NCBI GenBank assembly: GCA_015065795.1 | Contig: SVPO01000003.1 | Location: 1-56,088, forward strand | Origin: Oscillospiraceae bacterium | GTDB lineage: Bacteria > Bacillota > Clostridia > Oscillospirales > Acutalibacteraceae | Reading direction: 5' to 3' | DNA length: 56,088 bases | Shown here: positions 26,302-35,304 of the stretch, piece by piece | Layout of the letters: every line of letters starts with the position of its first letter | Position numbering within the stretch: the first letter of the stretch is position 1 | Notes under the pieces: model-generated | What the model saw: only the letters and a program-made list of their open reading frames with translations | Told to the model about the DNA's origin: nothing | The model's database searches: none | Made by a program: the position numbers and the translations under genes

Positions 26302-27480
26302 TCATCCCCATTTTTCCACCTGCAGGAACTCCTCCACGATCTTCTTGGCTTCGTACAGCTGAGGACCCTTGCGGGGGTTGGTAAGCAGCTGGATCAGATA
26401 GACGTTGCCGCCCTCCAGCCTGTAAACGGTCGTCTGCAGAGAGCAGGCATCCGTAACGCCCGAGTGGGTGAAGACCTCACCGCCGTTTTTCTTCATCCAG
26501 CCGCAGGAGTAATCACCTTCGCGGTCGGTGACATATGTCATCATTTCCGGGCTGAGGACACTTCCGGAGAAGAATTCTCTGTCCCAGCGAAGAATGTCGC
26601 AGGCGGTTGTGTGGATATCACCGGCGCCGCGCATATTCCTGCAGTATTTCCAGAACGCCGCGTCCTCCTGATACGGAACGATGGTGACGTCGCCCTGCGC
26701 GCAGCTCGAGGTGTTCTCCATTCCGCAGGGTTCAAGGATCTGCGCGGTAATGTACTCGTCGTAGGGCTGACCGGTCACCTGCTCGATAACGAGGGCAAGC
26801 AGCCAGAAGTTGGTGTTGCAATACTCATAGTACAAGCCGGGAGCATTGCAGTGGAGCTTGCTGAGAACAGCCAGCACTTCCTCGTCGGGCAGAGTACCGC
26901 CAGCAAAGGCTTCCTTTGTCTCGCTGCTGCAGCCCTTGAAGAATTTCATGGTATCAAGAAATTCGGGAATACCTGCGTTCATATCCATCAGATTCCCCAC
27001 CGTGGCATCGGCGATGTTGGGGCACTGAGGGAAAAACTTATCCAGCGTGTCATCCAGACTGAGCCTGCCCTGCTCCACCAGCTGCAGCACAGCTGCGGCA
27101 GTGATCTGCTTGGTGTAGGAGCCTGCCTCGTATACGGTAAAGGGATCGACGGTGCCTCCGTCGGTGTCCTGTCCGTTCCAGCCTCCGGCAAAGAGCATCC
27201 TCTCGTCGGTAGCCAGCACGATGGTACCGGGATAGTTTTCCTTGCAGTATGCTTTCAACTCCTTGAGCATATCGGCGTACTGCCCATCATCGGTGAACCA
27301 GACATCATCCTCGTCAAAGGAGCCTCCGCTGAACATACCCCAGTATTCCTCGGGGACGCTGGACCAGCTGATCACCTGCTCTGCCGGCTGTTCCTGCCCG
27401 GAGCCGCAGCCGCTCGCCGCGATGCAGACGGTCAGCATAAGAGCGGCAAAGATAAATAACGCGATATTTCGAATACTCAT
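26302..27480 (-). CDS. Beta-lactamase-fold serine hydrolase lipoprotein, copy 1
   Basis: 392 residues. Lipoprotein signal ending AASGC (Cys25). The class C beta-lactamase/DD-peptidase (PF00144) triad is present: S121-Y-T-K124, Y220-C-N222, and H339-S-G341 in place of KTG. Such proteins hydrolyse peptidoglycan stems, D-amino-acid peptides or esters at the outer face of the membrane. The HxG third motif is usual for esterase or DD-peptidase members rather than true beta-lactamases. The conserved region SVPEEYWGMFSGGSFDEDDVW before the catalytic domain is shared with the next two genes. AAGGAAA stands before the start. Confidence 0.85.
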   Translation of the reverse strand: MSIRNIALFIFAALMLTVCIAASGCGSGQEQPAEQVISWSSVPEEYWGMFSGGSFDEDDVWFTDDGQYADMLKELKAYCKENYPGTIVLATDERMLFAGGWNGQDTDGGTVDPFTVYEAGSYTKQITAAAVLQLVEQGRLSLDDTLDKFFPQCPNIADATVGNLMDMNAGIPEFLDTMKFFKGCSSETKEAFAGGTLPDEEVLAVLSKLHCNAPGLYYEYCNTNFWLLALVIEQVTGQPYDEYITAQILEPCGMENTSSCAQGDVTIVPYQEDAAFWKYCRNMRGAGDIHTTACDILRWDREFFSGSVLSPEMMTYVTDREGDYSCGWMKKNGGEVFTHSGVTDACSLQTTVYRLEGGNVYLIQLLTNPRKGPQLYEAKKIVEEFLQVEKWG

Positions 27481-27505
27481 TGTAATTTTCCTTTTTGATT
27501 ATACG

Positions 27506-28720
27506 TCATGGCAGGATTTTGTCCACGGTTTCAAGGACTCCGCGTATACCCATGGCAGCGCTGCCCCTGTTGGATGTCAACAGGATGACGTAGACATTCT
27601 CGCCGTCGGCGTTCTTGAACACGCAGTTGTAGGAAACGTAAGCCCATGTACTGCCCGAATGGCAGAGAGCGTCAATCGGGTCCTTCATCCATCCGCAGGA
27701 ATATCCGCCGCGCAGCGATGTCATATAGGCAAACTGCTCATCGTTGATGATCTTTCCGTCAAACAGCGCGCGATCCCAGCGCAGCATATCGCACACGTTG
27801 GAATGAATGTCGCCCGAGCCGCGGGAGCAGTGGGCGGTGTACATATAGTCGTAGCCCAGCTTGGGCACGCTGGTAACGTCGCCGGTGGCGCAGGCAGAGG
27901 AACGGGGCATATCGCACACGTCGAAGATATTCTGCTGCAGATACTCCTCGTAGCTCTGGCCGGTGACCTGCTCAAGGATGAGGGCAAGCAGCCAGTAGTT
28001 GGTGTTGGAATAGGTGAACCGGCTGCCCGGCTCAAAATCAAGGCCAAACCCGTACAGCTTATCAAGAATCTCCCCGTCGGTCATCGTTCCCTGCATAAAA
28101 GCTTCGTTCTTGCGGTAGTCGCCGCCTTCGTGGAACTTGCCCTCGAGCATTTCCGGGATACCCGATGACATATGCAGCAGGTTTTCCACGGTGATCCTGT
28201 TTCCATGGGGGTAATCGGGGAAGTATTTGTCGATGGTGGTGTTCACATCGATATTGCCCGCCTGCACCTGCCGGAGAATAGCGGCGGCGCAGAACTGCTT
28301 GGTCACCGAGCCGATCTCGTAGGTGGTGAAGGGATTGACGGGTGTCACGCCGTCGATTTCCATGGCGTCCCAGCCGCCGGAAAAAATGACCTTGTCGTCG
28401 GTGGCGACCATAACGCTGCCGTCGAAATGCATGTCGCATTTTTCGCGAAGCTTCTCGATCAGCTCGGCGTAGCTCTCGTCGTCGGTGGTCCAGATGCCTG
28501 CCTCATCAAAGGAACCGCCGTGGAAAAGGTCGCGGTACTCCTCCGGCACGTTTTCGTACACGACCTCCGTGTCAGCAGGGGAGACCGCCGCAATCTGACT
28601 GTCGGACACGGCAGGAGCAGACTGCGTCGCCGATTCGCCGCAGCCGCCCGCGCCGACGCAGGAGGCAAGCATAATGGCGGAAAGGATAAACGCCGCGGTT
28701 CTTTTCAGATTATGTTTCAT
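27506..28720 (-). CDS. Beta-lactamase-fold serine hydrolase lipoprotein, copy 2
   Basis: 404 residues, clear paralogue of its neighbours. Signal with possible lipidation at Cys21 or Cys27. Active-site motifs S138-V-T-K141, Y237-S-N239 and H354-S-G356. Catalytic elements are intact, so it should be an active serine hydrolase. The start overlaps the stop of copy 3 by four bases (ATGA), showing a shared transcript. The leader contains the shared FHGGSFDEAGIW segment. Confidence 0.85.
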   Translation of the reverse strand: MKHNLKRTAAFILSAIMLASCVGAGGCGESATQSAPAVSDSQIAAVSPADTEVVYENVPEEYRDLFHGGSFDEAGIWTTDDESYAELIEKLREKCDMHFDGSVMVATDDKVIFSGGWDAMEIDGVTPVNPFTTYEIGSVTKQFCAAAILRQVQAGNIDVNTTIDKYFPDYPHGNRITVENLLHMSSGIPEMLEGKFHEGGDYRKNEAFMQGTMTDGEILDKLYGFGLDFEPGSRFTYSNTNYWLLALILEQVTGQSYEEYLQQNIFDVCDMPRSSACATGDVTSVPKLGYDYMYTAHCSRGSGDIHSNVCDMLRWDRALFDGKIINDEQFAYMTSLRGGYSCGWMKDPIDALCHSGSTWAYVSYNCVFKNADGENVYVILLTSNRGSAAMGIRGVLETVDKILP

Positions 28721-29913
28721 TCTGCAGTTCCCCTTTCGTCGGTGAAGATATGCGCCTCAATGATACGGTCCACGTGCGGCATGAATTCGCTGACCTTGCA
28801 GGGGAAGGAGCACAGCTGCACCACATAGACCCTGCCGATGCCCTCGATATTATAGACGGTGTTTGCCGCGATATAGGAATCGGTGCTTCCGGTGTGGTAG
28901 AGCATCTCATCGCTCACGCTCATCCAGCCGCAGGAATAGCCGTGGCGCATGGTTGTGATGTAATCCATCTGCTCCGCGCCCACCAGCTTGCCGCCGAACA
29001 GCGCGCGGTCCCAGCGCAGCATATCGCAGACGCTTGAGTGAATGTCGCCCGCGCCGCGTGAACACCTGCCGTATGTGTGATAATCGCCCTCTCTGGGCAC
29101 GCTGGTCATATTTCCATATTCACAGCAGGTAGAGGAGGGCATATTGCACACGTCAAAGATATGCTCGGCGATGTACTCCTCGTAGGTCTGACCGCTCACC
29201 TGCTCCAGAATGAGAGCCAGCAGCCAGTAGTTGGTGTTGCAGTAGTAGAAAGCCGTTCCAGGCTCCATGTTCTGTCTGGTTTTGTACAGGTAATTCAGAA
29301 CGGTCTCGTCGGGCATTTCACCGGCGGTAAAGCTTTCGCGCTCCTCCATGGTCGCCTTTCTGAAGAACTGCGGCGCGTCGAGGAAATCCTCGATGCCCGA
29401 ATCCATGTGCAGCAGATGATCCACGGTTATCCGCGCGCCGTTTTCGTAGTCGGGGAAGAACTTATCCAGCGTGTCGTCCACACTCAGCTTTCCCTGCTCC
29501 ACCTGCTGCATGATGGCGGCAGCGGTAAACTGCTTGGTCACCGAGCCGATCTCGTAGGTGGTGAAGGCGCTGAGGGGTGTCACGCCGTCGGTTTCGGTAT
29601 CTCCGAAGCCGCCGGCAAAGAGCACCTTGTCGTCGGTGGCAACGATGACGCTGCCGCACGCCTTGCTTTCGCACACCGCCTTCAGCTCGGCAGCCATCGC
29701 GCTGAACCGCTCGTCGTCGGTGGTCCAGACGTTGTCTGCGTCAAAGGAGCCGCCGTCAAATAGATCCCAGTAGGCTTCGGGGACGTTCGCGTAGCTGACC
29801 ACGGGCTGTGCCGGTGCCTCTCCATCGGAGGACGAGCAGCCCACGGCGGCAAGGCAGGCGGCGAGCATGAGCGCCGCGATGACGATGCCTGCTGTCTTTC
29901 TGAATCTATTCAT
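28717..29913 (-). CDS. Beta-lactamase-fold serine hydrolase lipoprotein, copy 3
   Basis: 398 residues from the ATG at 29913, chosen because GGAG lies nine bases before it and the signal peptide then starts at once (MNRFRKTAGIVIAALMLAAC); the upstream in-frame ATGs lack a ribosome site. Lipidation at Cys20 or Cys26. Active-site motifs S124-V-T-K127, Y224-C-N226 and H340-T-G342. It is the first of the three tandem copies and follows the sigma-like membrane protein by about 50 bases. Confidence 0.85.
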   Translation of the reverse strand: MNRFRKTAGIVIAALMLAACLAAVGCSSSDGEAPAQPVVSYANVPEAYWDLFDGGSFDADNVWTTDDERFSAMAAELKAVCESKACGSVIVATDDKVLFAGGFGDTETDGVTPLSAFTTYEIGSVTKQFTAAAIMQQVEQGKLSVDDTLDKFFPDYENGARITVDHLLHMDSGIEDFLDAPQFFRKATMEERESFTAGEMPDETVLNYLYKTRQNMEPGTAFYYCNTNYWLLALILEQVSGQTYEEYIAEHIFDVCNMPSSTCCEYGNMTSVPREGDYHTYGRCSRGAGDIHSSVCDMLRWDRALFGGKLVGAEQMDYITTMRHGYSCGWMSVSDEMLYHTGSTDSYIAANTVYNIEGIGRVYVVQLCSFPCKVSEFMPHVDRIIEAHIFTDERGTAE

Positions 29914-29966
29914 TCTGCTATTCTCCATCTTTCTGGATTTCTCAGATTCTTTCATTCCGGGCAGGC

Positions 29967-31010
29967 TCAGCCGCCTATTCCAAAGGCATCCTTTGCCCAG
30001 TCTGCCTCTCTGCGGACGTCGGAAAACTCCGCGAAATGTCCGCTGCCGGTATCCAGCGGCACGCGGTCTATGGTCTCATCCCAATAGGCAAGGGGCACAC
30101 GTTCTCCGTTTTCGTCAAAGTAGAAGATGGTCTCGGTGTACTGGGCATCTTCGCCCGCCCATGTGGGCAGCACAAACTCATAGATGCACTGCTTGCCTTC
30201 GTACTCGCATAAACCCACGCTGCCCATAGATTCCAGATCGCCGTATTCATCCACGTTGTAGAGCTCCATGAGCCGACCATCCGCGTCGATGGTGTAGATG
30301 TTCAGCTTGGTGCCTGCATCGTCAGTGCGGACTACCAGCAGCTCGTCGCTGCCGTCATCGGTGACGTCGGTGAGCAGCACCTTGTCCTTCATGGCGTTGT
30401 AGGTCCTGTCAAAGAATTCGGCATACGCCTGATGAAGCTCCGAGCCGTTGACCTCGGCGGCGCTCCAGGATACGCCGGACTGATCTGCCGTCTGCCTGTC
30501 CTTACCCCTTGAGAGCATCACGTACGCTGTGCCTGCGATGAGTGCCAGAGCCAGCAGCGCGCTCACGGCAGCCACGATCTTTCCCTTTTTCGGCTTGCTG
30601 CCGCCAAGGGTGATGGGTATATGCGCAGGCGCGTCGGTGCTGAGCGCTCCGGGGGCATCGGGGCAGCTCAGCTGCCCGGACTGTCCCGGCTGACCGGTGG
30701 TCGCCAGTCCCTCAAACTTCTTCAGCCCGGTACCGGTGCTTGCACCGGTACCGGTACCTGTACCGCAGCGTCCGCGGGCGATGAGCGACACCCACGGCAG
30801 AAAATTCTCCGCGCTGTCCAGCTCTCCCAGCCGCTCGAAAGCGATACGGAAGCTATCCTGAGCGATCTTTGCCGCTTCATCGCGGTCGCGGCTCATAGCC
30901 AGACAGGAATCGATCACCTGCTGCCTGTATTCGGCGGTCAGCTGATCCATCGCTCCGCGGTTGTTCATCTTCGCCTGCTCAACAAGCTCGCGCAGTTTAT
31001 TCTTTTCCAT
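29967..31010 (-). CDS. Sigma-70 region 2-like domain fused to a membrane anchor and outer domain
   Basis: 347 residues, start supported by AGGAGGG. Residues 1-83 resemble region 2 of ECF sigma factors (AMDQLTAEYRQQVIDSCLAM, RDEAAKIAQDSFRIAFERLG, NFLPWVSLIARGRC). Region 4 is absent. In its place lies a Gly-Thr repeat (GTGTGTGASTGTG, about 84-96), a Pro/Gly linker, a membrane helix (about 146-164) and an outside domain of about 180 residues with a VTDDGSDELLVV motif typical of calcium-binding VCBS-like loops. Without region 4 and tethered to the membrane, it is unlikely to be a normal sigma factor. It heads the lipoprotein operon. Confidence 0.7.
   Translation of the reverse strand: MEKNKLRELVEQAKMNNRGAMDQLTAEYRQQVIDSCLAMSRDRDEAAKIAQDSFRIAFERLGELDSAENFLPWVSLIARGRCGTGTGTGASTGTGLKKFEGLATTGQPGQSGQLSCPDAPGALSTDAPAHIPITLGGSKPKKGKIVAAVSALLALALIAGTAYVMLSRGKDRQTADQSGVSWSAAEVNGSELHQAYAEFFDRTYNAMKDKVLLTDVTDDGSDELLVVRTDDAGTKLNIYTIDADGRLMELYNVDEYGDLESMGSVGLCEYEGKQCIYEFVLPTWAGEDAQYTETIFYFDENGERVPLAYWDETIDRVPLDTGSGHFAEFSDVRREADWAKDAFGIGG
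30729..30752. repeat. Perfect palindrome in a Gly-Thr repeat
   Basis: An 11-bp perfect inverted repeat (GGTACCGGTGC and GCACCGGTACC) with a two-base centre lies inside the coding sequence, followed by another CCGGTACC. It encodes the GTGT linker of the sigma-like protein. Confidence 0.8.
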
Positions 31011-31109
31011 GGTGTCCCTCCTGTGGGTTATAGTTTTGGAATCATTACCGGGACGAAGCCTTTTTCCGTTATGCTCCGACCGCGAGGCGGTTTCGGGGGA
31101 TACGGAAAC

Positions 31110-32180
31110 TTATTCTGCTGTATATGTGTCGAGATAAGCTCTGGTGATGACAACATCCTCCAGGGGCTTGTCGTTTGCATCGGTCTGCGTATTTGCGATG
31201 GTGTCGATGACCTCAGCACCCTCAAAGACCTGACCGAAAACGGTGTGCGCAGGTATTCCGCTGCCCACACGACATTCGGCATCCAGAGTGGGAGTGCCGC
31301 CGAACAGTCTGTAGAAGTTTGCAACGCCCTCATCGTAGTACAGCTGGGTGATGAGCTGATCAACAGTTAACTCGTTGACCTTGCCGCTCTCGTCCATTCC
31401 GGCAAAAACAGTATTTGCCTGGACTATGAAGAACTGGCTGCTGCCGCTGTCGGGCATGCCTGTGTTAGCCATGGAGACAGCGTATCTGAAATGATAAAGA
31501 CCGTTGCCGTACTCATCCTTCAGCGGCTCGCCGGTGAAGGTGTCACCGCCGGCACCGGTGCCGGTGGGATCGCCGCTCTGGATCATAAAGCCCTTGATAA
31601 CGCGGTGGAAGGTGATGCCGTCATAGTAGCCGGAGCGAACCAGATTGGTGAAATTCTCAACGGTCTCGGGAGCGTTCCCGGGGAACAGACGCATCCTGAA
31701 GGTGCCGGCAGTGGTCTCAAAGACAGCGATCTCCTCGCCGTTCTCAGGGAGAGCCAGCTGGTCGGTGAAGTCCGCGGCAGCGTCCTCATCCGAAGGGATG
31801 GTTTCCACATAACCGGGCTGATCTTCGACAGGCTCCTCGTCTCCGCAGGCAACGCAGCAGAAAATACCCACTCCGCCGCCTATGAGCAGGAGCGCGCCGA
31901 GAACGGCAGCGGCGATGATGAGCCACAGCCTGCGCTGCGCCTGCAGCTGCTCGGGGGAGCGCTGCTGTGTGGACTGCTGAACCGGCTGCTGCATGGGCGG
32001 CTGCTGCATGGGCGGCTGAACCGGCTGCTGATAATTCGTCTGATCTGGGGAACCGGGCATAGTCGGCGCCTGACCGTCTGCGTTTACGGTGCGCTGAATG
32101 GGAGCCGGTCTGCGGCTGCCGCAGAAAGCGCAGAATCCTGCTCCCTCGACAAGCTGTGCTCCGCACTTATTGCAATACAT
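31110..32180 (-). CDS. Membrane-anchored cyclophilin-type peptidyl-prolyl isomerase with zinc ribbon
   Basis: 356 residues from the ATG at 32180, which follows AGGAGG; the upstream frame has no support. A zinc ribbon (CNKCGAQLVEGAGFCAFCG, 3-21) is followed by a Gln/Pro repeat linker and a membrane helix (about 85-110). A cyclophilin domain (about 145-355) contains FHRVIKGFMIQSGDPTGTG, with the catalytic Arg, and SQFFIVQ. This domain would face outside and help fold secreted proteins. An insert of about 30 residues around VDQLITQLYYDEGVANFYRL is present, as in other Clostridia members. Confidence 0.9.
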   Translation of the reverse strand: MYCNKCGAQLVEGAGFCAFCGSRRPAPIQRTVNADGQAPTMPGSPDQTNYQQPVQPPMQQPPMQQPVQQSTQQRSPEQLQAQRRLWLIIAAAVLGALLLIGGGVGIFCCVACGDEEPVEDQPGYVETIPSDEDAAADFTDQLALPENGEEIAVFETTAGTFRMRLFPGNAPETVENFTNLVRSGYYDGITFHRVIKGFMIQSGDPTGTGAGGDTFTGEPLKDEYGNGLYHFRYAVSMANTGMPDSGSSQFFIVQANTVFAGMDESGKVNELTVDQLITQLYYDEGVANFYRLFGGTPTLDAECRVGSGIPAHTVFGQVFEGAEVIDTIANTQTDANDKPLEDVVITRAYLDTYTAE

Positions 32181-32231
32181 AGTGAATCCTCCTTGAAAAA
32201 AACGGAATTTAATTACACTTTCGGATATTAA

Positions 32232-32260
32232 ATTATAACATTTCATCCAAATTCCGTCAA
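32232..32260 (-). promoter_or_regulatory. Sigma-A promoter of the cyclophilin gene
   Basis: TTGACG, 17-base spacer, TATAAT on the minus strand, about 50 bases before the start at 32180. Confidence 0.8.
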
Positions 32261-32304
32261 TAGCAACAGGATATATGCCGTCCCCATTCTTCTGCTTGAA
32301 ACTA

Positions 32305-32333
32305 TTGACAAAAAACCCTTGTCATCATAGAAT
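32305..32333 (+). promoter_or_regulatory. Sigma-A promoter of the 32427 gene
   Basis: TTGACA, 17-base spacer, TAGAAT. It stands back to back with the cyclophilin promoter, 45 bases away. Confidence 0.8.
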
Positions 32334-32426
32334 TTACATATAGCATCCAGTGTCACCGCTTACTCGCGTAAGACTGATCACACGCCGCAGCAGCCTCCTT
32401 CGCTGCGAACAGATGGAGACCTGATT

Positions 32427-33893
32427 ATGAGTACAACAACCGCAAACAAAATCGATATGCTTCTGCTCAAGCGCAGTCCCCTTGCAAACTGCTGGGTGTG
32501 TAATGAGTGTGAAACCGAGAACTCCCTCAGCGCGCACTATTGTGAGGTGTGCGGCAGACCGTATGAGGAACCCCCGGTTTATGCCGCGGCAAGAGAGAGT
32601 TCGCCGTTTTATGCCCCCGACAGCATCAGCGCGCCGCCTTCGGAGCCGCTGCCGCAGGCGGAAAGCTTCTATCCTCAGCCCGCCGCACCTGCCGCTGCTT
32701 CAGCCCCCGAAAAGCCCAATGCCTTTGTGGCTTTTCTGCGCAGATACTGGTACGCCGCCGCGGCACTGCTGCTCCTTCTGGGCGCAGGCATCGGTCTGCT
32801 CATCCATTTCTCCGGCTATGAGGAGCGGATCGATCTCAACGACGGCTCGTATTTTCTTTACAGCAAGAGCTTCGGCAGCGTCAACGATCTGGATTTTTAC
32901 AGCGCCGGAGAGTCTGAGCCTGCCGATACGCTTGTGCACAACAGCGACTTCACCACCGTGGAATACGCGGTTTACAACGACCGCAGCGGCCGCCCCTCGA
33001 ATATCATCTACTTTTCCGAGCTCGACGACTCGATCACCTATGTGGAAGGCGTAACCGAGCCTGCGTCAAGCCGCCTGATCGAGTATGATGCCGACGGAAA
33101 CCTGAGCAAATGCACCCTGTACAACAGCGACGGCACTCTGAACAGGGTCATCGAATACTACTCCTTCAACGAGGTGGGCGCGGCTCCTGCAGGATCGATC
33201 TCAGAGTACATTAACAACAACAATTTCGATGTGTTCCCCTGCCGCAGACAGAAGGATTACGGCGAAGGCAACATCATGCACACCGAGCATGAGTACGACA
33301 CCGACGGCAGAAAGCTGTGGCAGATCAGCTACGACACCGGAGCTCCCTCCGGCGAGGTCATCACCGAGATGATGGAATTCGCCTACAATGAGGACGGCAA
33401 GACCACCTACCGCTGCAACGCCGACCGTCAGCGGCTGACCGCCACCGAGCCTGACGGCACCTACTGGACCTATCACTACAACTCCAACAACGAATTCGTC
33501 AACCGCACCCGTCTGGTGGAATCCATCGACTGGGACTACAGCGAGCGCGCCGTTGATCTTTCGGGCTTCACCGTGTACTATTCCGAGCTGTCCGAAACGG
33601 TCACCAACTGCTCCCAGTTCAAATACTCCTACAGGGTGAAGTCCGTTTCCGAAGGAAAGGTGGAAGGCAAATTCAAGATCTACATCCGCACCGACAAAAA
33701 CAAATGGGTCTATGTGGACAGCTTCAACTACACCAAGCAGGACGGTGAGTATCCCAAGCACACCGGCTGCGTGGAGCTGGACAAGCCCATGAATTTCAAC
33801 GCCATCGCCTTTATGCCCAGCACCCAGAGAAGCCTGAGCTGGGTCAGCTCCGCCGGTTTCAGCAACTTCGTCATTCAGGACAGGAACTACTGA
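32427..33893 (+). CDS. RanBP2-type zinc-finger membrane protein with repeat ectodomain
   Basis: 488 residues. Residues 22-43 match the RanBP2-type finger exactly (W-x-C-x2-C-x3-N-x6-C-x2-C; WVCNECETEN then HYCEVCG). A Pro/Ala-rich linker and one membrane helix (about 110-130) follow. The outside part contains YD/RHS-like short repeats (LIEYDADGNLSKCTLYNSDG, HEYDTDGRKLWQISYD, EPDGTYWTYHYNSNNEF), and a C-terminal beta domain of about 110 residues (KVEGKFKIYIRTDKNKWVYVD). It resembles the 2977 protein in layout only. Function unknown; likely surface-exposed. Confidence 0.75.
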   Translation: MSTTTANKIDMLLLKRSPLANCWVCNECETENSLSAHYCEVCGRPYEEPPVYAAARESSPFYAPDSISAPPSEPLPQAESFYPQPAAPAAASAPEKPNAFVAFLRRYWYAAAALLLLLGAGIGLLIHFSGYEERIDLNDGSYFLYSKSFGSVNDLDFYSAGESEPADTLVHNSDFTTVEYAVYNDRSGRPSNIIYFSELDDSITYVEGVTEPASSRLIEYDADGNLSKCTLYNSDGTLNRVIEYYSFNEVGAAPAGSISEYINNNNFDVFPCRRQKDYGEGNIMHTEHEYDTDGRKLWQISYDTGAPSGEVITEMMEFAYNEDGKTTYRCNADRQRLTATEPDGTYWTYHYNSNNEFVNRTRLVESIDWDYSERAVDLSGFTVYYSELSETVTNCSQFKYSYRVKSVSEGKVEGKFKIYIRTDKNKWVYVDSFNYTKQDGEYPKHTGCVELDKPMNFNAIAFMPSTQRSLSWVSSAGFSNFVIQDRNY

Positions 33894-33909
33894 TCGTTAC
33901 ATAACGCAG

Positions 33910-33950
33910 AATACCCCGACAGAGGCTTTCGCTTCTGCCGGGGTATTGTT
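33910..33950. terminator. Bidirectional intrinsic terminator
   Basis: ATACCCCG (33911-33918) pairs with CGGGGTAT (33939-33946), with an inner CAGA/TCTG stem, between converging genes. Confidence 0.75.
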
Positions 33951-33967
33951 ATGTCTGCAATCAGATA

Positions 33968-35269
33968 TCAGATAATGGTGTCCTCGCTGTAGCCGTAATC
34001 CAGCAGACCGGTGCCGGGAATGGCAACGGGGACTGCTGCGGCCGCCTGCGCATACACAGGCTGCGCATCCTCCTGAGGAGCGCAGCTGCTCTCCTGACGG
34101 GGAGGAGGCGGAGCGGTGACATCCTTGAACTCGTCGTAGGGCTCGCTGTATGGCTGCGATTCGAAGTCAGGCTTCTGCTCCGACGCAGAGGACTGCGGCT
34201 CGGGATCGCCGAAGAAGAATCCGCTGTTCTCCTGTTCATTGCCTGCCGGGGGAACGGGAATGGCGTCGCCGCTGCCTTCGGGAAGCTCGCGGGTGATATC
34301 GCCGAATTCATCCTCCACCGCGCCGAAATCATCCTGCGCATGGCTCTGGGGCTGCTCGTCGGGGATATCCTCGTCCCACAGCGCCTCTGCCGCACCGGCG
34401 GCTGCCGCTGCAGGCGCAAGATCGTCAAAGAGCGAATCGCCTTCGGCAGGGATAGCCTCCTCAAAGGCTGCCTCGCGCTTTGCCTTGCTGATTTTGCCTG
34501 CAAGACGGAAGGAGAAGAAGCTCAGGGTCAGCAGAGCCAGCACCGCGCTGCCTATCCATGCCAGCAGCGCCCAGTCGGTGAGGGCGTACCGCTCAAAGCT
34601 GAGAGTGTCGTTGAACACCACGCTGTGTCTGCGCATGAATATACCGTCGATGGTGAGGGACTCCTCGTGGGGGATGCCCCAGCTCATCACCGAGAACAGG
34701 TGACCCATTCCGGCGGCAAGCAGCATGGATACAAAGCCGAACAGCACCACTGTGCCGGTCTTTTTATATGTGCCCCTGTAAAATTTCTTCAGGGCGGACA
34801 GCACCGCGAAGGAGAGCAGCGCGTGGAGCAGAGCGCCCACGGACACCGCCGCCACGGCGGCGCGGAAGGGGATGGTGCCCTCAATGGGCGGCTCCCACAC
34901 CGGGGCAACGCTCAGCCCGACGGCACTGCGGATGGTGTCGATGGCGTTTTCCAGACTGCGCGGCCTGTACACCGACACGAACTCCATCACCGTCAGCACG
35001 GACATACCCAGCAGCGCCACGGTCATCACGGTCTGCGTCAGGGACAGCAGCACCGTTCCGCCGCTCCTGCGGCAGCAGAAGCACACCAGCGCACCCAGAG
35101 CGTAGGCGCAGGTGATCGCCATGCCGGCTATGAGCACCGGCTGGGAGATGGTGACGGTGGTATTCAGAAAATAGAACACGCCTGCCGCCGCGCCGGTCAG
35201 ACAGAGCAGCAGGAAGATAAATCCAAGCAGTCCCTTGGGCTGCGCTTTCTTTACGTTATCCTTGTTCAT
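33968..35269 (-). CDS. Multi-spanning membrane protein with long acidic cytoplasmic tail
   Basis: 433 residues. The first 265 hold about six membrane helices (for example LLGFIFLLLCLTGAAAGVFY, and VVLFGFVSMLLAAGMGHLF). The final 165 are acidic, Pro-, Gln- and Ala-rich and probably unstructured (ELPEGSGDAIPVPPAGNEQE). No family recognised. Such tails often carry phosphorylation sites or partner motifs; Thr residues within acidic stretches (GDITREL, FKDVTAPP) would suit FHA binding after phosphorylation by the nearby kinases, but that is speculation. Follows the 35305 gene by 35 bases in the same direction. Confidence 0.7.
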   Translation of the reverse strand: MNKDNVKKAQPKGLLGFIFLLLCLTGAAAGVFYFLNTTVTISQPVLIAGMAITCAYALGALVCFCCRRSGGTVLLSLTQTVMTVALLGMSVLTVMEFVSVYRPRSLENAIDTIRSAVGLSVAPVWEPPIEGTIPFRAAVAAVSVGALLHALLSFAVLSALKKFYRGTYKKTGTVVLFGFVSMLLAAGMGHLFSVMSWGIPHEESLTIDGIFMRRHSVVFNDTLSFERYALTDWALLAWIGSAVLALLTLSFFSFRLAGKISKAKREAAFEEAIPAEGDSLFDDLAPAAAAAGAAEALWDEDIPDEQPQSHAQDDFGAVEDEFGDITRELPEGSGDAIPVPPAGNEQENSGFFFGDPEPQSSASEQKPDFESQPYSEPYDEFKDVTAPPPPRQESSCAPQEDAQPVYAQAAAAVPVAIPGTGLLDYGYSEDTII

Positions 35270-35304
35270 CTCACGCCTCCTGTTTCATCTGTTCATCGCC
35301 GGCG

